A stretch of DNA of 64,000 bases from Owenia fusiformis (taxonomy: Eukaryota > Annelida > Polychaeta > Sabellida > Oweniidae). The stretch's first letter is position 1. Each line of letters begins with the position of its first letter. This document shows, piece by piece, positions 1-28,857 of this stretch. The notes beneath the pieces are model-generated. The model did no database searches and was not told where the DNA came from. It saw nothing but the letters and a program-made list of their open reading frames with translations. A program made the translations under genes and the position numbers. The stretch covers positions 32,989,259-33,053,258 of the forward strand of contig CAIIXF020000009.1 of assembly GCA_903813345.2 (NCBI GenBank), in the 5' to 3' direction.

Positions 1-2
1 CC

Positions 3-16339
<16,337 letters not shown>

Positions 16340-18015
16340 ATGATGTGCTCAAACCACCATGATCTATGCAAGAGATGCTCGGAGCCAAAATGCATTTATG
16401 CGGTAAATGAACATGGTTTAGCAATGTGGTTGAGGGACCAATCAGGAAGTGATAGTCATATGGATATTAAATGTCCCATATTTGGTGCTCGGCTTTTAAG
16501 AAACTGAAGGGAGATTAAGCGCGTATGAAACACTGGCGTGTACTTCCAGAATAAGGCGGCAATAACTATGTATTTGCATATGTACTTCAAGCGAGTTATA
16601 AACACCTGGTTATCTGACAAGTATAAATGATCTCTGATCTTATTATGATCTTTGATCAAACTGTGATCTCAGATCCAACAATGTATATTGATCTTGGAAC
16701 CACTGATGATCTTGAATTTCACTGAACCATTTACCAATAAGAAAAATGGCTTGATTAATAATCATATATTTTTGGTGGTTCTAGCTTTGTGCAAAATGAA
16801 AACATGTACATGATGTAAAATAGGATAACGTGCCTTTGAACTGTACATAGGTATGTAAATAAACATATTGTATATGGGTGTGATATTTATTTTAAATCTC
16901 GGGGATAGTCTATTTGATCTGAATACTAGAACCAAAGCTTGTGTTTTTATTTTAAGATATGTGCACTCAGTATTTGTTTTATCTTAGTCTGTTAAGAAGT
17001 ATACGATTTGTTTTAGGAATAACTGATTTTAGTTAAGTATCATTATCAAGAATGATTCTTGTACACATCGTCTGTGATTCTCTAAGGTTGAAATTATTCA
17101 TTGTTTTCTTTTAAATGGCTCAACCAAGGAAGAGGTGTACATTATATTTATTATTTGAAAACTGAAATACAATGAATAAATTCAATCATATTTTTGAACC
17201 TATCATACATAGATGTGAAATGTTGGTAAACAAAAAGTAGCATAAAAGATTTTTGATGATTATTGTAAGTGCATACATTATTTAGAGAAAGTTGAATTCA
17301 TGTACATCATTGTAGAGTAAAGAATATGGAAGATTAGCATGGGGATGTACATTTGATCGATATGGTCATTTTATTTTAGATATAAGCTCTTCTCGGTAGA
17401 CAGTAGCTAATCTGTGGTTTTGAGTGCCTGAACTGATCAAAATACTTTTATACTGAGCAAAAATGGCAGAAACTTAATTTTGTTATCTCTAAAAATGCAA
17501 TGTTTATTTATTTCTGACAATTTTGTTTCATAAATTTGGATGCAGATCTCATAGTTTTGTTCAGAATAGAAAATTTTGATCACCTACTCTCATGACTCAT
17601 GTCATTTCAAATTAATTTAGATTTTGTATTGAGACATTCATGTACATGTATTTTGAAAAATTTAGTCCACTGATTGTTCTAGGCTATTTAGTGCATTAGT
17701 TAATATTTGGTTTTCAACTAATTAGTTTTAAAATGTATAAATTGTATATTCTGTTTAGCATATGTTATAGTCAGAAGTATAAAGTAACAGAGTTAACAGT
17801 TGAGGTGTCCGCATCAATGCAATATTATAACAGAATGTTTCATTTTGAATTCAAGTAAGATTTATAGCTCTGTAATTCTCACAATACAAGATGCATAAGC
17901 ACTTGTTGGGAATTCAATTAATCTTAATGTTAACTTAAAATATATAAAATCAGACATGTGACAGGATACCAAGGGATTCATGGTAGGCGGGCGGAATTGG
18001 AGGTCCAAAAAAAAG
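16340..18015 (+). other. Piwi 3' UTR and downstream spacer
   Basis: AT-rich DNA without an ORF. AATAAA signals occur at 16,858-16,863 and 17,175-17,180, so the Piwi 3' UTR probably ends within this interval. I see nothing else. Confidence 0.6.
16858..16863 (+). promoter_or_regulatory. Candidate poly(A) signal of Piwi
   Basis: AATAAA about 520 bases after the Piwi stop. A second AATAAA is at 17,175. I cannot tell which is used. Confidence 0.4.
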
Positions 18016-19085
18016 TTTAATGTACAGTTGCAACATATTCTCGTATTTGGTACCGTTGGAAAGCTTGTGGTGCCTAGATTTGAGATCCACTTGTTAGCAA
18101 TTACGAAATGTGGGCCGAATGTGTCTAAAACGCCCGTTTCCATGGTAACCACAAAAATATGGTGTTAATAAGCAGAAAATTGTTTTTATGCATAACTTCA
18201 CTAATATTGCTCTGATTTTAATGAAATTGGTATCAAATTAAAGAGAATTAAAAGTCCCATTTTTGAAAATAACATTTATGCAAATTAGCTCATTTGCATA
18301 TTGATTGTGACGTCATCACTGCATTATTTTGCGTATTTTTGATAAACGAGTATATTTATTTCAGTACAGTAATGTACAGTTGCAACATATTCATGAATTT
18401 GGTACCGTTGGAAAGCTTGTGGTGCCTAGATTTGAGATCCACTTGTTAGCAATTACGAAATGTGGGCCGAATGTGTCTAAAACGCCTGTTTCCATGGTAA
18501 CCACAAAAATATGGTGTTAATAAGCAGAAAATTGTTTTATGCATAACTTTACTGAAATTGCTCCGATTTTGATGATATTGGTATCAAATTAAAGAGAATG
18601 GAAATTTCAATTTTTGAAAATAACATTTATGTTTCTGAAACATTTATGCAAATTAGCTCATTTGCATATTGATTGTGACGTCATAACTGCATTATTTTGC
18701 ATATTTTTAGATAAATGAGTATATTTATTTCAGTACGGTAATTTGAAGTAACAACATATGAATGAATTTGGTACAGTCAGAAAGCTCATGATTCCTAGTT
18801 TTAAGATCTGCTTAATAGCAATTCTGAAAAGTGGACCGAATGCATCTAAAATGCCAATTTCCATAGTAACCACAAAATATGGTGTTCATAAGCAGAAAAT
18901 GTTTTCCCATGCATAACTTTACTAATATTGCTCCGATTTTGATGAAATTGGTATTAAATTAAAGAGAATTAAAAGTTCTAATTTTGGAACTTACTTTTAT
19001 GCAAATTAGCTAATTTGCATATTGATTGTGATGCCATCACTCCATTATTTTGTATGTTTTTTCGAATACATGAGTATATTTGATT
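18016..19085 (+). repeat. Left arm: three tandem ~350-bp modules with octamer pair and CRE-like site
   Basis: Modules start at about 18,016, 18,372 and 18,732. Each has GGTACC plus a 'ttggaaagcttgtggtgcc'-like block, 'catggtaaccacaaaaatatgg', then ATGCAAAT-6 nt-ATTTGCAT and TGACGTCA. Examples: octamers at 18,279 and 18,292; TGACGTCA at 18,308-18,315 and 18,676-18,683. The third module is degenerate (TGATGCCA). Confidence 0.85.
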
Positions 19086-19261
19086 CAGAATTTCTGATTG
19101 CAAATCCAAGAAAACGAAACACTACATGTACGTTCATTTTGGCATCGCTAAAAATGGGCATAACTTTGATGTTCTTTGCCCCAGTCAACTTACAAATCAT
19201 AAAAAGGGACTCATTTGGAAAAACCCAAGCATCTGTCTCAAGGTGGTGGGAGAGGTGTCCA

Positions 19262-19774
19262 CTATTATGTCAAGGTCACTGTTCCACAGATCCAGCTGTG
19301 GATGACTCTAACTGCCGTTAGCTTCATTCAAGATGGTTGCCGAAATTCTTTCGTTTTCAATAAACCCCCGTTTCAGCTAAACTAAGTTGAACCTGGATTC
19401 CAAATGTTTCGCCATGCAAAGTAATAAGCTACGACAGTTAATAACCACAAATAAATGCTCAAACAACCGCCATATTGGAGGATTTTAAAGAAATGGCTTG
19501 ACTTAGAATGACTCTGACTGAGTTAGAATGACTCTAACTGAAGTTGATGACCTAATGATGACGTAGATCATCAACTTCAGTTAAAGTCATTCTAAGTGAA
19601 GCCACAATCGTAGTTTTATTAATTTGCATTGCGAAACTGTTGGAATCAAGATTCAACGTAGTTTAGCTGAAATCGGGGGTTTATCGAAAACGAAAGAATC
19701 TTGGCAACCATCTTGAATGAAGCTAACGGCAGTTAGAGTCATCCAGCTGTGGAACAGTGACCTTGACATAATAG
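19262..19774. repeat. Long hairpin inside the giant foldback
   Basis: Positions 19,262-19,401 pair with 19,642-19,774: CTATTATGTCAAGGTCACTG at the outer end and 'gtttcagctaaacta' at the inner end. A second palindrome lies within it at 19,523-19,597 (AACTTCAGTT-type arms). A diverged part of the same sequence occurs at 24,830-24,960. Confidence 0.8.
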
Positions 19775-20663
19775 GATCTCCAAACATTAATTTCTGTTTC
19801 TTTCGAAATACTGGCAAAGATGGCTGTTTAAATATGGGTTCACACAATGTTTACCATCAAAATAATATCAAACTTTATTATTAGGTGAAATTTAGTGTAT
19901 GGAACACATGGCAGAAAATTTGGAGCAGGACATTGACAAAATGTATCTATGTGTGCAATTAATTTATGCATATCTGGAAAATAATAGGTTGTTCATTAAA
20001 TCAACTTCAAAATGACAGTTTAATTTATGAAAATGAAAAGGCTAATCCTGTGGCCGACAGCCGATAGTTGCACAAGTGAACACAAGCTAAGATTGCAATT
20101 TTAAAGTTTCCTTTGTCATTTCAAATCTATTAAGTGTAGTGTAAATGGGGACTTTTTGTTTGTTTTCTGAAAACGACAGACAGTGACATTGTCTATTGGT
20201 ATGTTTATATCTTAATCAAATATAAAGATTTTAATGGCCTAAGTGCTTTAACCCTCGTGTGTACATTGGGGGTCGGATTTTCCCCGGTATTTCTCTGACA
20301 AGAAAAAACATTTTTATTGCCATAGTACCTATAGCTATAGATAAGATATCATTTTTGGTGCAAAATTCGAGGTGATTGGGGGTAATTTGGCTGAGTTAGG
20401 ATGGTGGGAACTTTTTCAGATATTGCTTGAAAATTGCACCATCTCTATGGTTTCATAGAATAAAAATATAAGCTGGCTCTTTTTACTTTCTTTTTGATAA
20501 AGACCATATAGTATACTAAATACCTTTACAAATAAGGCATATTACAAGGTAATCTGACTTTTATTGACTGAGATATGAAGTTTTCAATATAATATTGTGT
20601 GGGTTAGGAGGATGTAGAAGAGAGATGTTGGGAGCCCCCCCCCCTCCCTTCGAAAATTGTGAT
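19775..20663. other. Spacer in the giant foldback
   Basis: Nothing recognisable: no ORF above background and no repeat shared elsewhere in the window, as far as I can see. Confidence 0.5.
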
Positions 20664-21334
20664 ATGATCATGTTACATAGCATGTATTATATTGCACAGT
20701 ATATAGCATGGTAGCATAGCATGTACCAAGGTAGCATATTATGTAGCATAGTAGCATAACATATAGTAGCATAACATGTAACATAGCATGAAGCATGGTA
20801 GCATAACATGTAGCATAGCTGGAAGCATAGAAGCTTAACATGTAGCATAGCATGTAGCATAGTAGCATAACGTGTTGCATAGCATGTAGCATTGTAGCAT
20901 TACTTATTGCATAACACGTAGCATGGTAGCATTACTTGTTGTATAACATGTAGCATGGTACATGGTAGCATAACATGCAGCATAACTAGTAGCATAGTAG
21001 CACAACATGTAGCATAGAATGTAGCATCGAAGCATAACTTGTAGTAATAAGTATAGCATGTAGCATAGCTAATACCATAGTAGCATAACATGTAGCATAG
21101 CGTGTAGCATAGTAGCATAACATGTATTATAGTAGCATATTTTGTAGCATAGTTAGTAGCATGGTAGCATAACATGCAACATAGCATGTAGAATAGTAGC
21201 AAAACATTTAGCATAGCATGTGGCATAACAAGTAGCATAGTAACATAGCATGTTGCATGGTAGCATAATGTGTAGCATAGCGTGTAGTATAGTAGCCTAA
21301 CATGTAGCATAGCATGTATCATAGTAGCATAACA
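20664..21334. repeat. Minisatellite, TAGCATAGCATG-type
   Basis: Degenerate units such as TAGCATAGCATG and TAGCATGGTAGCATAACATG run for ~670 bp. Minus-strand ORFs here (MLHAMLHVMLL-like) are artefacts of a repeat lacking stops. Confidence 0.9.
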
Positions 21335-22743
21335 TACGAGGGTTGATCATGAAGTTCTCTACCCTTTGCATTCGTTTGACTTCACTTCTTAAAAGAGAGC
21401 TTCGTCTTCACTCTTTCAAACTAAAATAAACCTGTGAACTCACCGCGCCAATCAGTGTTCGTCGGCCAAATTTGACCGACGTTCTTTATATGGTCATTCC
21501 TTCTTACGTCATCGTTGAGCCCGGAATTGACCAATGACATGCGCATATTTAATTAGAACGCATTTGGCGCATGTTTCTTCAAGCTCGCTGATTGGTGGAA
21601 GGTCAGTGCGTACGTCAAAAGTGATTTACCCAAACTGTCACCGGTACCAGTCGTGGGGGCGGGGCTACTAAACTGTAATATGGTCTCTACTAGGCAGAGT
21701 GTAGTTTTATTAGACTCTGCAAGCAGGGTAGAAGTTCTCCTAATATCTCTCTAATTTCGTTATTTTTTAATATATTTTAATGAAATTTTCGCAGATTGTG
21801 CAGCAAAGAATGTCCGATTAATTCAGCAAAAAATATTTAGTTTAACAGAAATATTAATTAAGAAATGGTTGCCATAGTAACGGGAAATCAAGGCACCCGG
21901 GGCAAATAAAAATAATTGAGAGAATGAGCTTAATTAACCATGTTTACATGTTTAAAAAGCTCTCATGAATTACCAAACATGTTAAAATGTTAACTTGAAT
22001 ATGTTGTAAAGTGCTTTAACAATTAAATGGATCGATCGTGTAAATTGCATGATGTCATAGGGGATGCTTTCATGCTTCATTAGATGTGATACCAGAGTCT
22101 GGGACTCAAAGCTAATGATCAGAAATGACTGAGTAAGAGAATGCAATGGATGCACAAATCTTCAGGAAAATAACATTCATACTGATAAAATGTTATGTTA
22201 AGTTTGTAAGACCCTTTGGTCAGACTAAACATGATCTAAAACAAATATATTGCTAAGATATCAACATAATTACACCTTTTGTGTGGTCTGTATATGTTTA
22301 AAATGAACTAAAGGAGCAAAATCAATTTTCCTCGGGATATTTGACAAAACAGTCATGGGGTCAAACAGTCACTTCTAATGAAGCATAACAATCATCCATT
22401 ATGAGATCACACAATTCACATGACCATTACAATAGTTCACAACAGTCAAGGACACGTGTAATTTGACAATTTAATGTGTTTGATAGCTTATTTGACAACT
22501 TATTATGTATTTAAACATGGTAAATGGGGGCTATTCTAGCTAGTTTTTTTATTTGCACCGGGTGCCTTGATTTCAAGTTACTATGGCAACCATTTCGTAT
22601 TTAATGTTCCTGTTATTCTAAATATGTTTTGCCGGATTAATAAAACATTCCATGCTGCACATTCTGTGAAAATTTCATAGGAAAACATTGAAAAATAGAG
22701 AAATTAGAGAGAGATTATGGGAACTTTATGATCAACCCTCGTA
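21335..22743. mobile_element. Non-autonomous Tc1/mariner-like element with TA target, inserted in the minisatellite
   Basis: The ends are TACGAGGGTTGATCATGAAG on the left and its inverse, GATCAACCCTCGTA, on the right. Both are bounded by TA, and the minisatellite resumes on each side. Arm homology continues inward for ~190 bp (21,731-21,920 against 22,540-22,730), including GGTTGCCATAGTAAC and AATCAAGGCACCCGG. No transposase ORF is present. Confidence 0.85.
21360..21730. mobile_element. 371-bp MITE nested in the mariner-like element, with promoter-like boxes
   Basis: It is flanked by a 9-bp direct repeat GAAGTTCTC (21,351-21,359 and 21,731-21,739). The ends are TACCCTTTGCA and its approximate inverse TGCAAGCAGGGTA. 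Inside are GCCAATCAG, an inverted CTGATTGG and GGGGGCGGGGC, so it is GC-richer than its surroundings. The 9-bp target duplication fits Merlin-, hAT- or Mutator-type insertion; I cannot decide which. Confidence 0.75.
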
Positions 22744-23262
22744 TGTAGCATAGCGTGTATCATAGTAGCAAAACATTTAGCATAGCATGTGGCATTACTT
22801 GTAGCATTGTATGTAGCATAGTAGCATAACATGTAGCCGGTAGCATTACTTGTAGCATAGCATGTAGCATGGTAGCATAACATGTTACATAGCTAGTAGC
22901 ATTGTACCATAACATGTACCATAGCATGTAGCATAGTAGAATAACATATAGCATAGCATGTAGCATGGTAGCATAACTTGTAGCATAGCATGTAGCATGG
23001 TACCATAACATGCGGCATAGTAGCATAACATGTAGCATGATAGCATTACATGTAGCATAATATGTAGCATATTTAGTAGCACAGTAGTATAACATGCAGC
23101 ATAGCATGTAGCATAGTAGAATAACATATAGCATAGCATGTAGCATGGTAGCATAACTTGTAGCATAGCATGTAGCATGGTGGCATAACAGGTAGCATAG
23201 CTAGTAGCATAACTTGTAGCATAGCATGTAGCATGGTAGCTTAACATGTAGCCTAGTGAACA
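22744..23262. repeat. Minisatellite, TAGCATAGCATG-type, right half
   Basis: This continues the array split by the mariner-like insertion. About 150 bp are repeated nearly exactly (around 22,915-22,990 and 23,093-23,170). Confidence 0.9.
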
Positions 23263-23625
23263 TGCTAGTGAACAATAGTAAACATGCTAGTGAACATTAG
23301 TGAACACGCTAGTGTGCAATAGTGAACATGCTAGTGAACATGGTGAACATATGCTAGTGAACAATGGTGAAGATAAGTGAACATGCTTGTGAACATAAGT
23401 GAGCATGCTAGTGAACATAAGTGAACATGCTAGTGAACATAAGTGAACATATGTGAACATGCTACTGGACATAATTTAACATGCTAGTGAACATGCTAGT
23501 GAACAATAGTAAACACCTAGCTAACAATAGTGAACATGCTAATAAACAACAGTGAACGTGCTACTCAACAATAGGTGGCATGCTAATGAACAATAGTATA
23601 CCATACATAATCTTAAACAATAGTG
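23263..23625. repeat. Minisatellite, TAGTGAACATGC-type
   Basis: Roughly 12-bp units (gtgaacatgctagtgaaca) directly follow the TAGCATG array and decay towards 23,625. Confidence 0.85.
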
Positions 23626-24934
23626 AACAGGCTTCCCAAAATATTAAGAACTTAGGATAAAACATTTGCAAGGGACTTAACTTTTTTTGCAAGTCCTGGG
23701 TCGACAAGTATTTAAAAATTGTTATTCTTTACACTATGACCCTTTGTTTGATATACTATATGTCTTTATTTCTAAATATTCAATTTCAAACCCGATTTGA
23801 TTTGCGAGGGCTAAAATTTTATGCTAGGGTCGTGGATTGACAAGTAATAATAAATATCTAATCTATGAACGATGCGCTTTCGTTTGATATACAACACGAC
23901 TATATTTATTTATCTTCAATTTTTAACCTATTCCGAACCCCGACCCACGGGCCGTCCATAGACTCGATATGGAAATAAGCTCATCCGGGTACCTTTCCTA
24001 CGTCTTCTGTTCACAATTCCAGTTCATTTGAAATGCTACACAGCCATACTCGAGGCAACTTAACTTTTCAAGATTTTTCAAATGTGCCCCTTCCCCGGGC
24101 ACTTTCGGGTGACATTACCATCGTCATACATATCACTCGTGTTTGAATGGGTCGGGGATTCCGGAAGTCGTCAACACAGTCAGAATGAGACAATAATGAC
24201 CTCAGAATACAGATAGACAACCGATAAACGTGTAGACGCGAACACCTTTTCACAATGTATGGGGAGGGGGCACGATCGAGGGTGTTCCATGGATGGCGCA
24301 CTCTCAGCCATCTCGTAATGTTAGTACACCTTCGGTACAGTCAAACCTACATTTAGGCACTGGTTACCTCTCGATATTTTCCGTAATTCTACAAGAAAAG
24401 CCCTATACTACTTTCTCGCTAGAAAATGTCAACTTAAGGATAACAACAAGTTCTGGTTGATACAAAAGGAGCTGATAACTTACAGACTTTTGAAGATTGA
24501 CTTATAATACTGTGACCCAAAAGCAGAACCCTCCAAAAATATCCTTTATTATAACATATGTAATCAGCTCAATTTTTATTTCAAAATACCCCCATGAACG
24601 TTTATTACGAGGGAAAGAATCCATTCAAATTGACCTTGTTCAAGTGTGTCATTAAGTGAAACTCCTATATGTTAGATACATAAGAGTATTTGTTACTTAT
24701 TACAGATCTCTACAATACTTGTAATGCCTTGAAATAGAAAAACCTTGATTCACTGAAGTCAGTGCCTATCGAAAATTACAATATACTATACCTTCACAGT
24801 TCCACTATGCAAATTAATAAAATACGATTGTATTCATCTACAAATGAATGCCCAAACACCTGCAATATTAGAGAATTTTAGAGAAAACAGCTTCACTTAG
24901 AATGACTCTAACCATGGGCTTTCAATTTCGGCAA
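23626..24934. other. Spacer in the giant foldback
   Basis: No gene is recognised. The stretch 23,700-23,900 contains two diverged copies of 'gggtcg..gattgacaagta..' about 120-135 bp apart. The last 100 bases match the hairpin at 19,447-19,515. Confidence 0.5.
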
Positions 24935-26548
24935 CCAGCTATAGAACAGTGACCTTGACATAATAGTGGGGTTATTCCAAATGAGTCCCTATTTGTCATT
25001 CGTAAGTTGACTGGGGCAAAGAACATCAAAGTTATGTCCATTTTTAGCGATGCCAAAATGAACATACACGTAGTATTTCGTTTTCTTGGATTTGCAATCA
25101 GATTGATTGAAGCACTTTCGAAAAATATAAACTAACTTTTTATTACACATCACCTTAAGAAAAGAACATACTTACACAATCAATAAAGAAACTCTTAGAT
25201 TGACGCATTTGAAATAGATAACAATTGTCTTAAAGATGAGTGATATTTGCGATTGATTTGCGGCAGGGTAAGAGCTATCGCAACTATTTGGCCAGTTGCG
25301 ATTGGAACATCTTTCAAATTTGCGATTGTGTTGCGCATACAGGCTTAGAGGATGATACAAATCCTGATTGTGATTCTCAAAAATTGCGTTGTGTTGCGCT
25401 TGCGAATCTACATTGCGACGAGCGGGTGAGGAGGCATAATAAGTTTTCTAACGGTACAAAATTAATTCATATATCGTAACTGTACAGTACCATACTGAAT
25501 CAATATACTCATTTATTTGAATATATGCAAAATAATTGAGTGATGACGTCACGATCAATATGCAAATAAGCTAATTTGCATAAAAGTTAGTTCCAAAACT
25601 AGAACTTTTAATTCTCTTTAATTTAATACTAATTTCATCAAAATCGGAGCAATATTAGTAAAGTTATGCATGATAAAACATTTTCTGCTTATGAACACCA
25701 TATTTTTGTGGTTACTATGGAAATGGGCATTTTAGACACATTCGGTCCAATTTTCATAATTGCTTACAAGTGGATCTCACATCTAGGCACCACAAGCTTT
25801 CCAACGGTACCAAATTCATGAATATGTTGCAACTGTACATTACTGTACTGAAATAAATATTCTCGTTTATCAAAAATATGTAAAATAATGCATTGATGAC
25901 GTCACAATCAATATGCAAATGAGCTAATTTGCATAAATGCTATTTTCAATAATGGGACTTTCAATTCTCTTTAATTTGATACCAATTTTATTAAAATCAG
26001 AGCAGTATTAGTAAAGTTATGCATAAAACAATTTTCTGCTTATTAACACCATATTTTTGTGGTTACCATGGAAACAGGCGTTTTAGACACATTCGGCCCA
26101 CATTTCGTAATTGCTAACAAGTGGATCTCAAATCTAGGCACCACAAGCTTTCCAATGGTACCAAATTCATGAATATGTTGCAACTGTACATTATTGTACT
26201 GAAATAAATATACTCGTTTATCAAAAAATACGCAAAATAATGCAGTGATGACGTCACAATCAATATGCAAATGAGCTAATTTGCATAAATGTTATTTTCA
26301 AAAATGGGACTTTTAATTCTCTTTAATTTGATACCAATTTCATTAAAATCAGAGCAGTATTAGTAAAGTTATGCATAAAAACAATTTTCTGCTTATTAAC
26401 ACCATATTTTTGTGGTTACCATGGAAACGGGCGTTTTAGACACATTCGGCCCACATTTCGTAATTGCTAACAAGTGGATCTCAAATCTAGGCACCGCAAG
26501 CTTTCCAACGGTACCAAATTCGAGAATATGTTGCAACTGTACATTAAA
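24935..26548 (-). repeat. Right arm: inverted modules of the giant foldback
   Basis: Reverse-complement counterparts of the left-arm modules, with perfect TGACGTCA at 25,544-25,551, 25,897-25,904 and 26,249-26,256. The inner part (24,935-25,110) matches, inverted, the left-arm segment 19,085-19,290. The intruding block at about 25,230-25,440 has no counterpart in the left arm. Confidence 0.85.
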
Positions 26549-28160
26549 AAGTACTTTCCTGGCACTTTTGAGCCATCATTCCGACTACCTATGGGTAAAA
26601 ACCTCCTGTGAGAAATTATTGGTTCCCCTAGTAATTGAAATTTTAGTTTTGTAAATCATGAAGTGTTCTCTGAATGTGAAGTATGGTGTGGATGTGACCC
26701 ATGGTTTCATAAAAGATGTCTATGTAAGCAGTGAACATTCAAAAGACCCTAGATCAAAGCAATACACTTATCTGTAAGAAATAACTCATAGCCTTGCAAA
26801 TTCCATGATATCTCAACATAACTCTTTATAACATAACAATTGTGAAAAAATCAATTCAAATTCATTTCAGATTTTACTTTTTATCTAATGAAATGAGAGT
26901 CAACTTCCCTTGGTGCGATCTCTCAACCATTTCCTATATCGCTAAGCGTCAATCATCTTTCAAATGTTTTGTGTTTCTTTGTGTCGTCTCTCACCTCTTT
27001 TTCCACTTTGAGCTAGCTTTATGACCACTTGGTCAATTTGCATCAATACCAGTTAAATTTGTAAGGCTCTGGTGTTGATTTTGCTGTCATTGAGGTCTCT
27101 GATATGATGGTCTCTTTTTCTGAATAAATGTTTTTTTCTCATATTTATTTGAGATCCTGTACCTTAGTCATTTCTTCAATTTTGATTCAGCCGTATTAAT
27201 GGTATACAAAATATCAGTTCAAATGTATCACATCAAGAAGAAAAATTCCCAAAATGTTCACAGTTTGCATGGCATGTTCTGAAACCATGGAAAAGCAAGT
27301 TCTCATGGTTGCTACGTCGTAACTATGGTTACTGTCTCGTGTTGGTGATCCAGTTTGATAAGTTAGAGATGGATCGAGGACATGAATCGTTGAAAGTTTC
27401 TGAGTGGTTCTGGCCAAAGGGAGAAATGAATCTTGTATCAAGACAGAAATCATGGAAGCTGAAAAGGATTCTCTGAGTAAAGTTTCTATTTTGCTTTAAT
27501 TCACTGAGAATGAAGTTATAGCTGAGGGACTGCACAGAATGGGGTTTGTGAGAATTGAAAGAATTTGAGTAGTAAAATTAAGTTCAGGAGAACTAAAGGT
27601 TATCTAAAGGGCCAGGTTCAAATATCAATGTGTTCTTTTTTGAAGCTTCTTACATTACATTTCATCATACAAAAACATACAGTTGAATTTGGAAAGTGGC
27701 AATATCGTTTCAATGAGTATTAATGAGAAACAGGTTTGGGTCTGTCTGAACATTATTGACAAAAATTTGAATGAAAAAACATTGACATTTTGATCTGACC
27801 TTTGAAATAAACATTTCAAAAACATTTTCTTCCTCTGGTCATAATCCACTCAGCAGAGAGCATGTATTGGCAAGAATGATTCACTCTAAGCCCCAGAAGG
27901 TCTGGGACATAACACTGTTGCAAGTATAAGGTTTACTCAATGTACAGGAATGTACAACATGGCACTGTGAATGCACAATACAGTACTTATTGTGTGGCAT
28001 ATCAAGTTGTACTTGGCAGAAAATCACTGTTTTTCAGCACTGTACCATAAAATTGTGAGTTTGCTAATTCACAGATATTCGAATGTGAGATCAGTAATAT
28101 ACAGACAAAACTATTTTAGGTCCCATTGTTCCAGTTGATCCAGTAGCATTTTGCAATTTT
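26549..28160. other. Intergenic spacer
   Basis: ORFs of at most 80 codons, with no recognisable protein or repeat. Confidence 0.5.
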
Positions 28161-28189
28161 TGGCTGTTGCTGTTTATTCAGCTGCACTT

Positions 28190-28857
28190 AGTTGCAATTT
28201 GTAATTCTATTTACATTTTTGTGCCTGTTGCACCAGTTGGTCCAGTTGCAATTTGTAATTCTATTTACATTTTTGTGTCTGTTGCACCAGTTGGTCCAGT
28301 TGCAATTTGTAATTCTATTTACATTTTTGTGTCTGTTGCACCAGTTGGTCCAGTTGCAATTTGTAATTCTATTTACATTTTTGTGTCTGTTGCACCAGTT
28401 GGTCCAGTTGCAATTTGTAATTCTATTTACATTTTTGTGTCTGTTGCACCAGTTGGTCCAGTTGCAATTTGTAATTCTATTTACATTTTTGTGTCTGTTG
28501 CACCAGTTGGTCCAGTTGCAATTTGTAATTTTATTAAAATTTTTGTGTCTGTTGCACCAGTTGGTCCAGTTGCAATTTGTAATTTTATTAAAATTTTTGT
28601 GTCTGTTGCACCAGTTGGTCCAGTTGCAATAAGTAATTCTATTTACATTTTTGTGTCTGTTGCACCAGTTGGTCCAGTTGCAATTTGTAATTCTATTTAC
28701 ATTTTTGTGTCTGTTACACCAGTTGGTCCAGTTACAATTTGTAATTTTATTTACATTTTTGTGTTTGGCACCAGTCGATCCAGTTGCAATAATGTTGATT
28801 TACATTTTTGTGTCTGTTGCACCAGTTGGTCCAGTTGCAATTTGTAAATTTAATTAT
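28190..28857. repeat. 54-bp tandem array
   Basis: About 12 units of GTTGCAATTTGTAATTCTAT plus 34 more bases. The central copies are identical over long stretches; the later ones drift. Because 54 is divisible by three and the unit lacks stops in two frames, it yields two overlapping ORFs (units VAICNSIYIFVSVAPVGP and FVILFTFLCLLHQLVQLQ). Neither looks like a real protein. Confidence 0.9.

Larger units (their letters stand above)
18016..26548. mobile_element. Giant foldback element (about 8.5 kb) with long inverted arms of ~350-bp modules
   Basis: The sequence starting TTTAATGTACAGTTGCAAC at 18,016 recurs inverted, ending CATTAAA at 26,548. The arms stay inverted-homologous to about 19,290 on the left and back to about 24,935 on the right. 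The right arm is interrupted at about 25,230-25,440 by unrelated sequence rich in 'ttgcgattg'. AAG lies immediately outside both ends, a possible 3-bp target duplication. The centre holds a hairpin, minisatellites and nested transposons (listed separately). No ORF encodes a recognisable transposase, so it would need trans mobilisation or it arose by inverted duplication. Confidence 0.75.

Noticed and set aside
20668-23247. Minus-strand ORFs of 74-140 codons rich in Met, Leu, Cys, Tyr and Ala
   Set aside because: They follow the TAGCATG minisatellite exactly and owe their length to the repeat lacking stops.
18016-26548. CRISPR array or bacterial feature for the spaced repeats
   Set aside because: The units are contiguous ~350-bp modules in inverted arms in a eukaryotic context, with no spacers or cas genes.
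28167-28847. A 226-codon repeat ORF
   Set aside because: It is a by-product of a 54-bp tandem repeat. A second frame is equally open, and there is no start context or splice structure.
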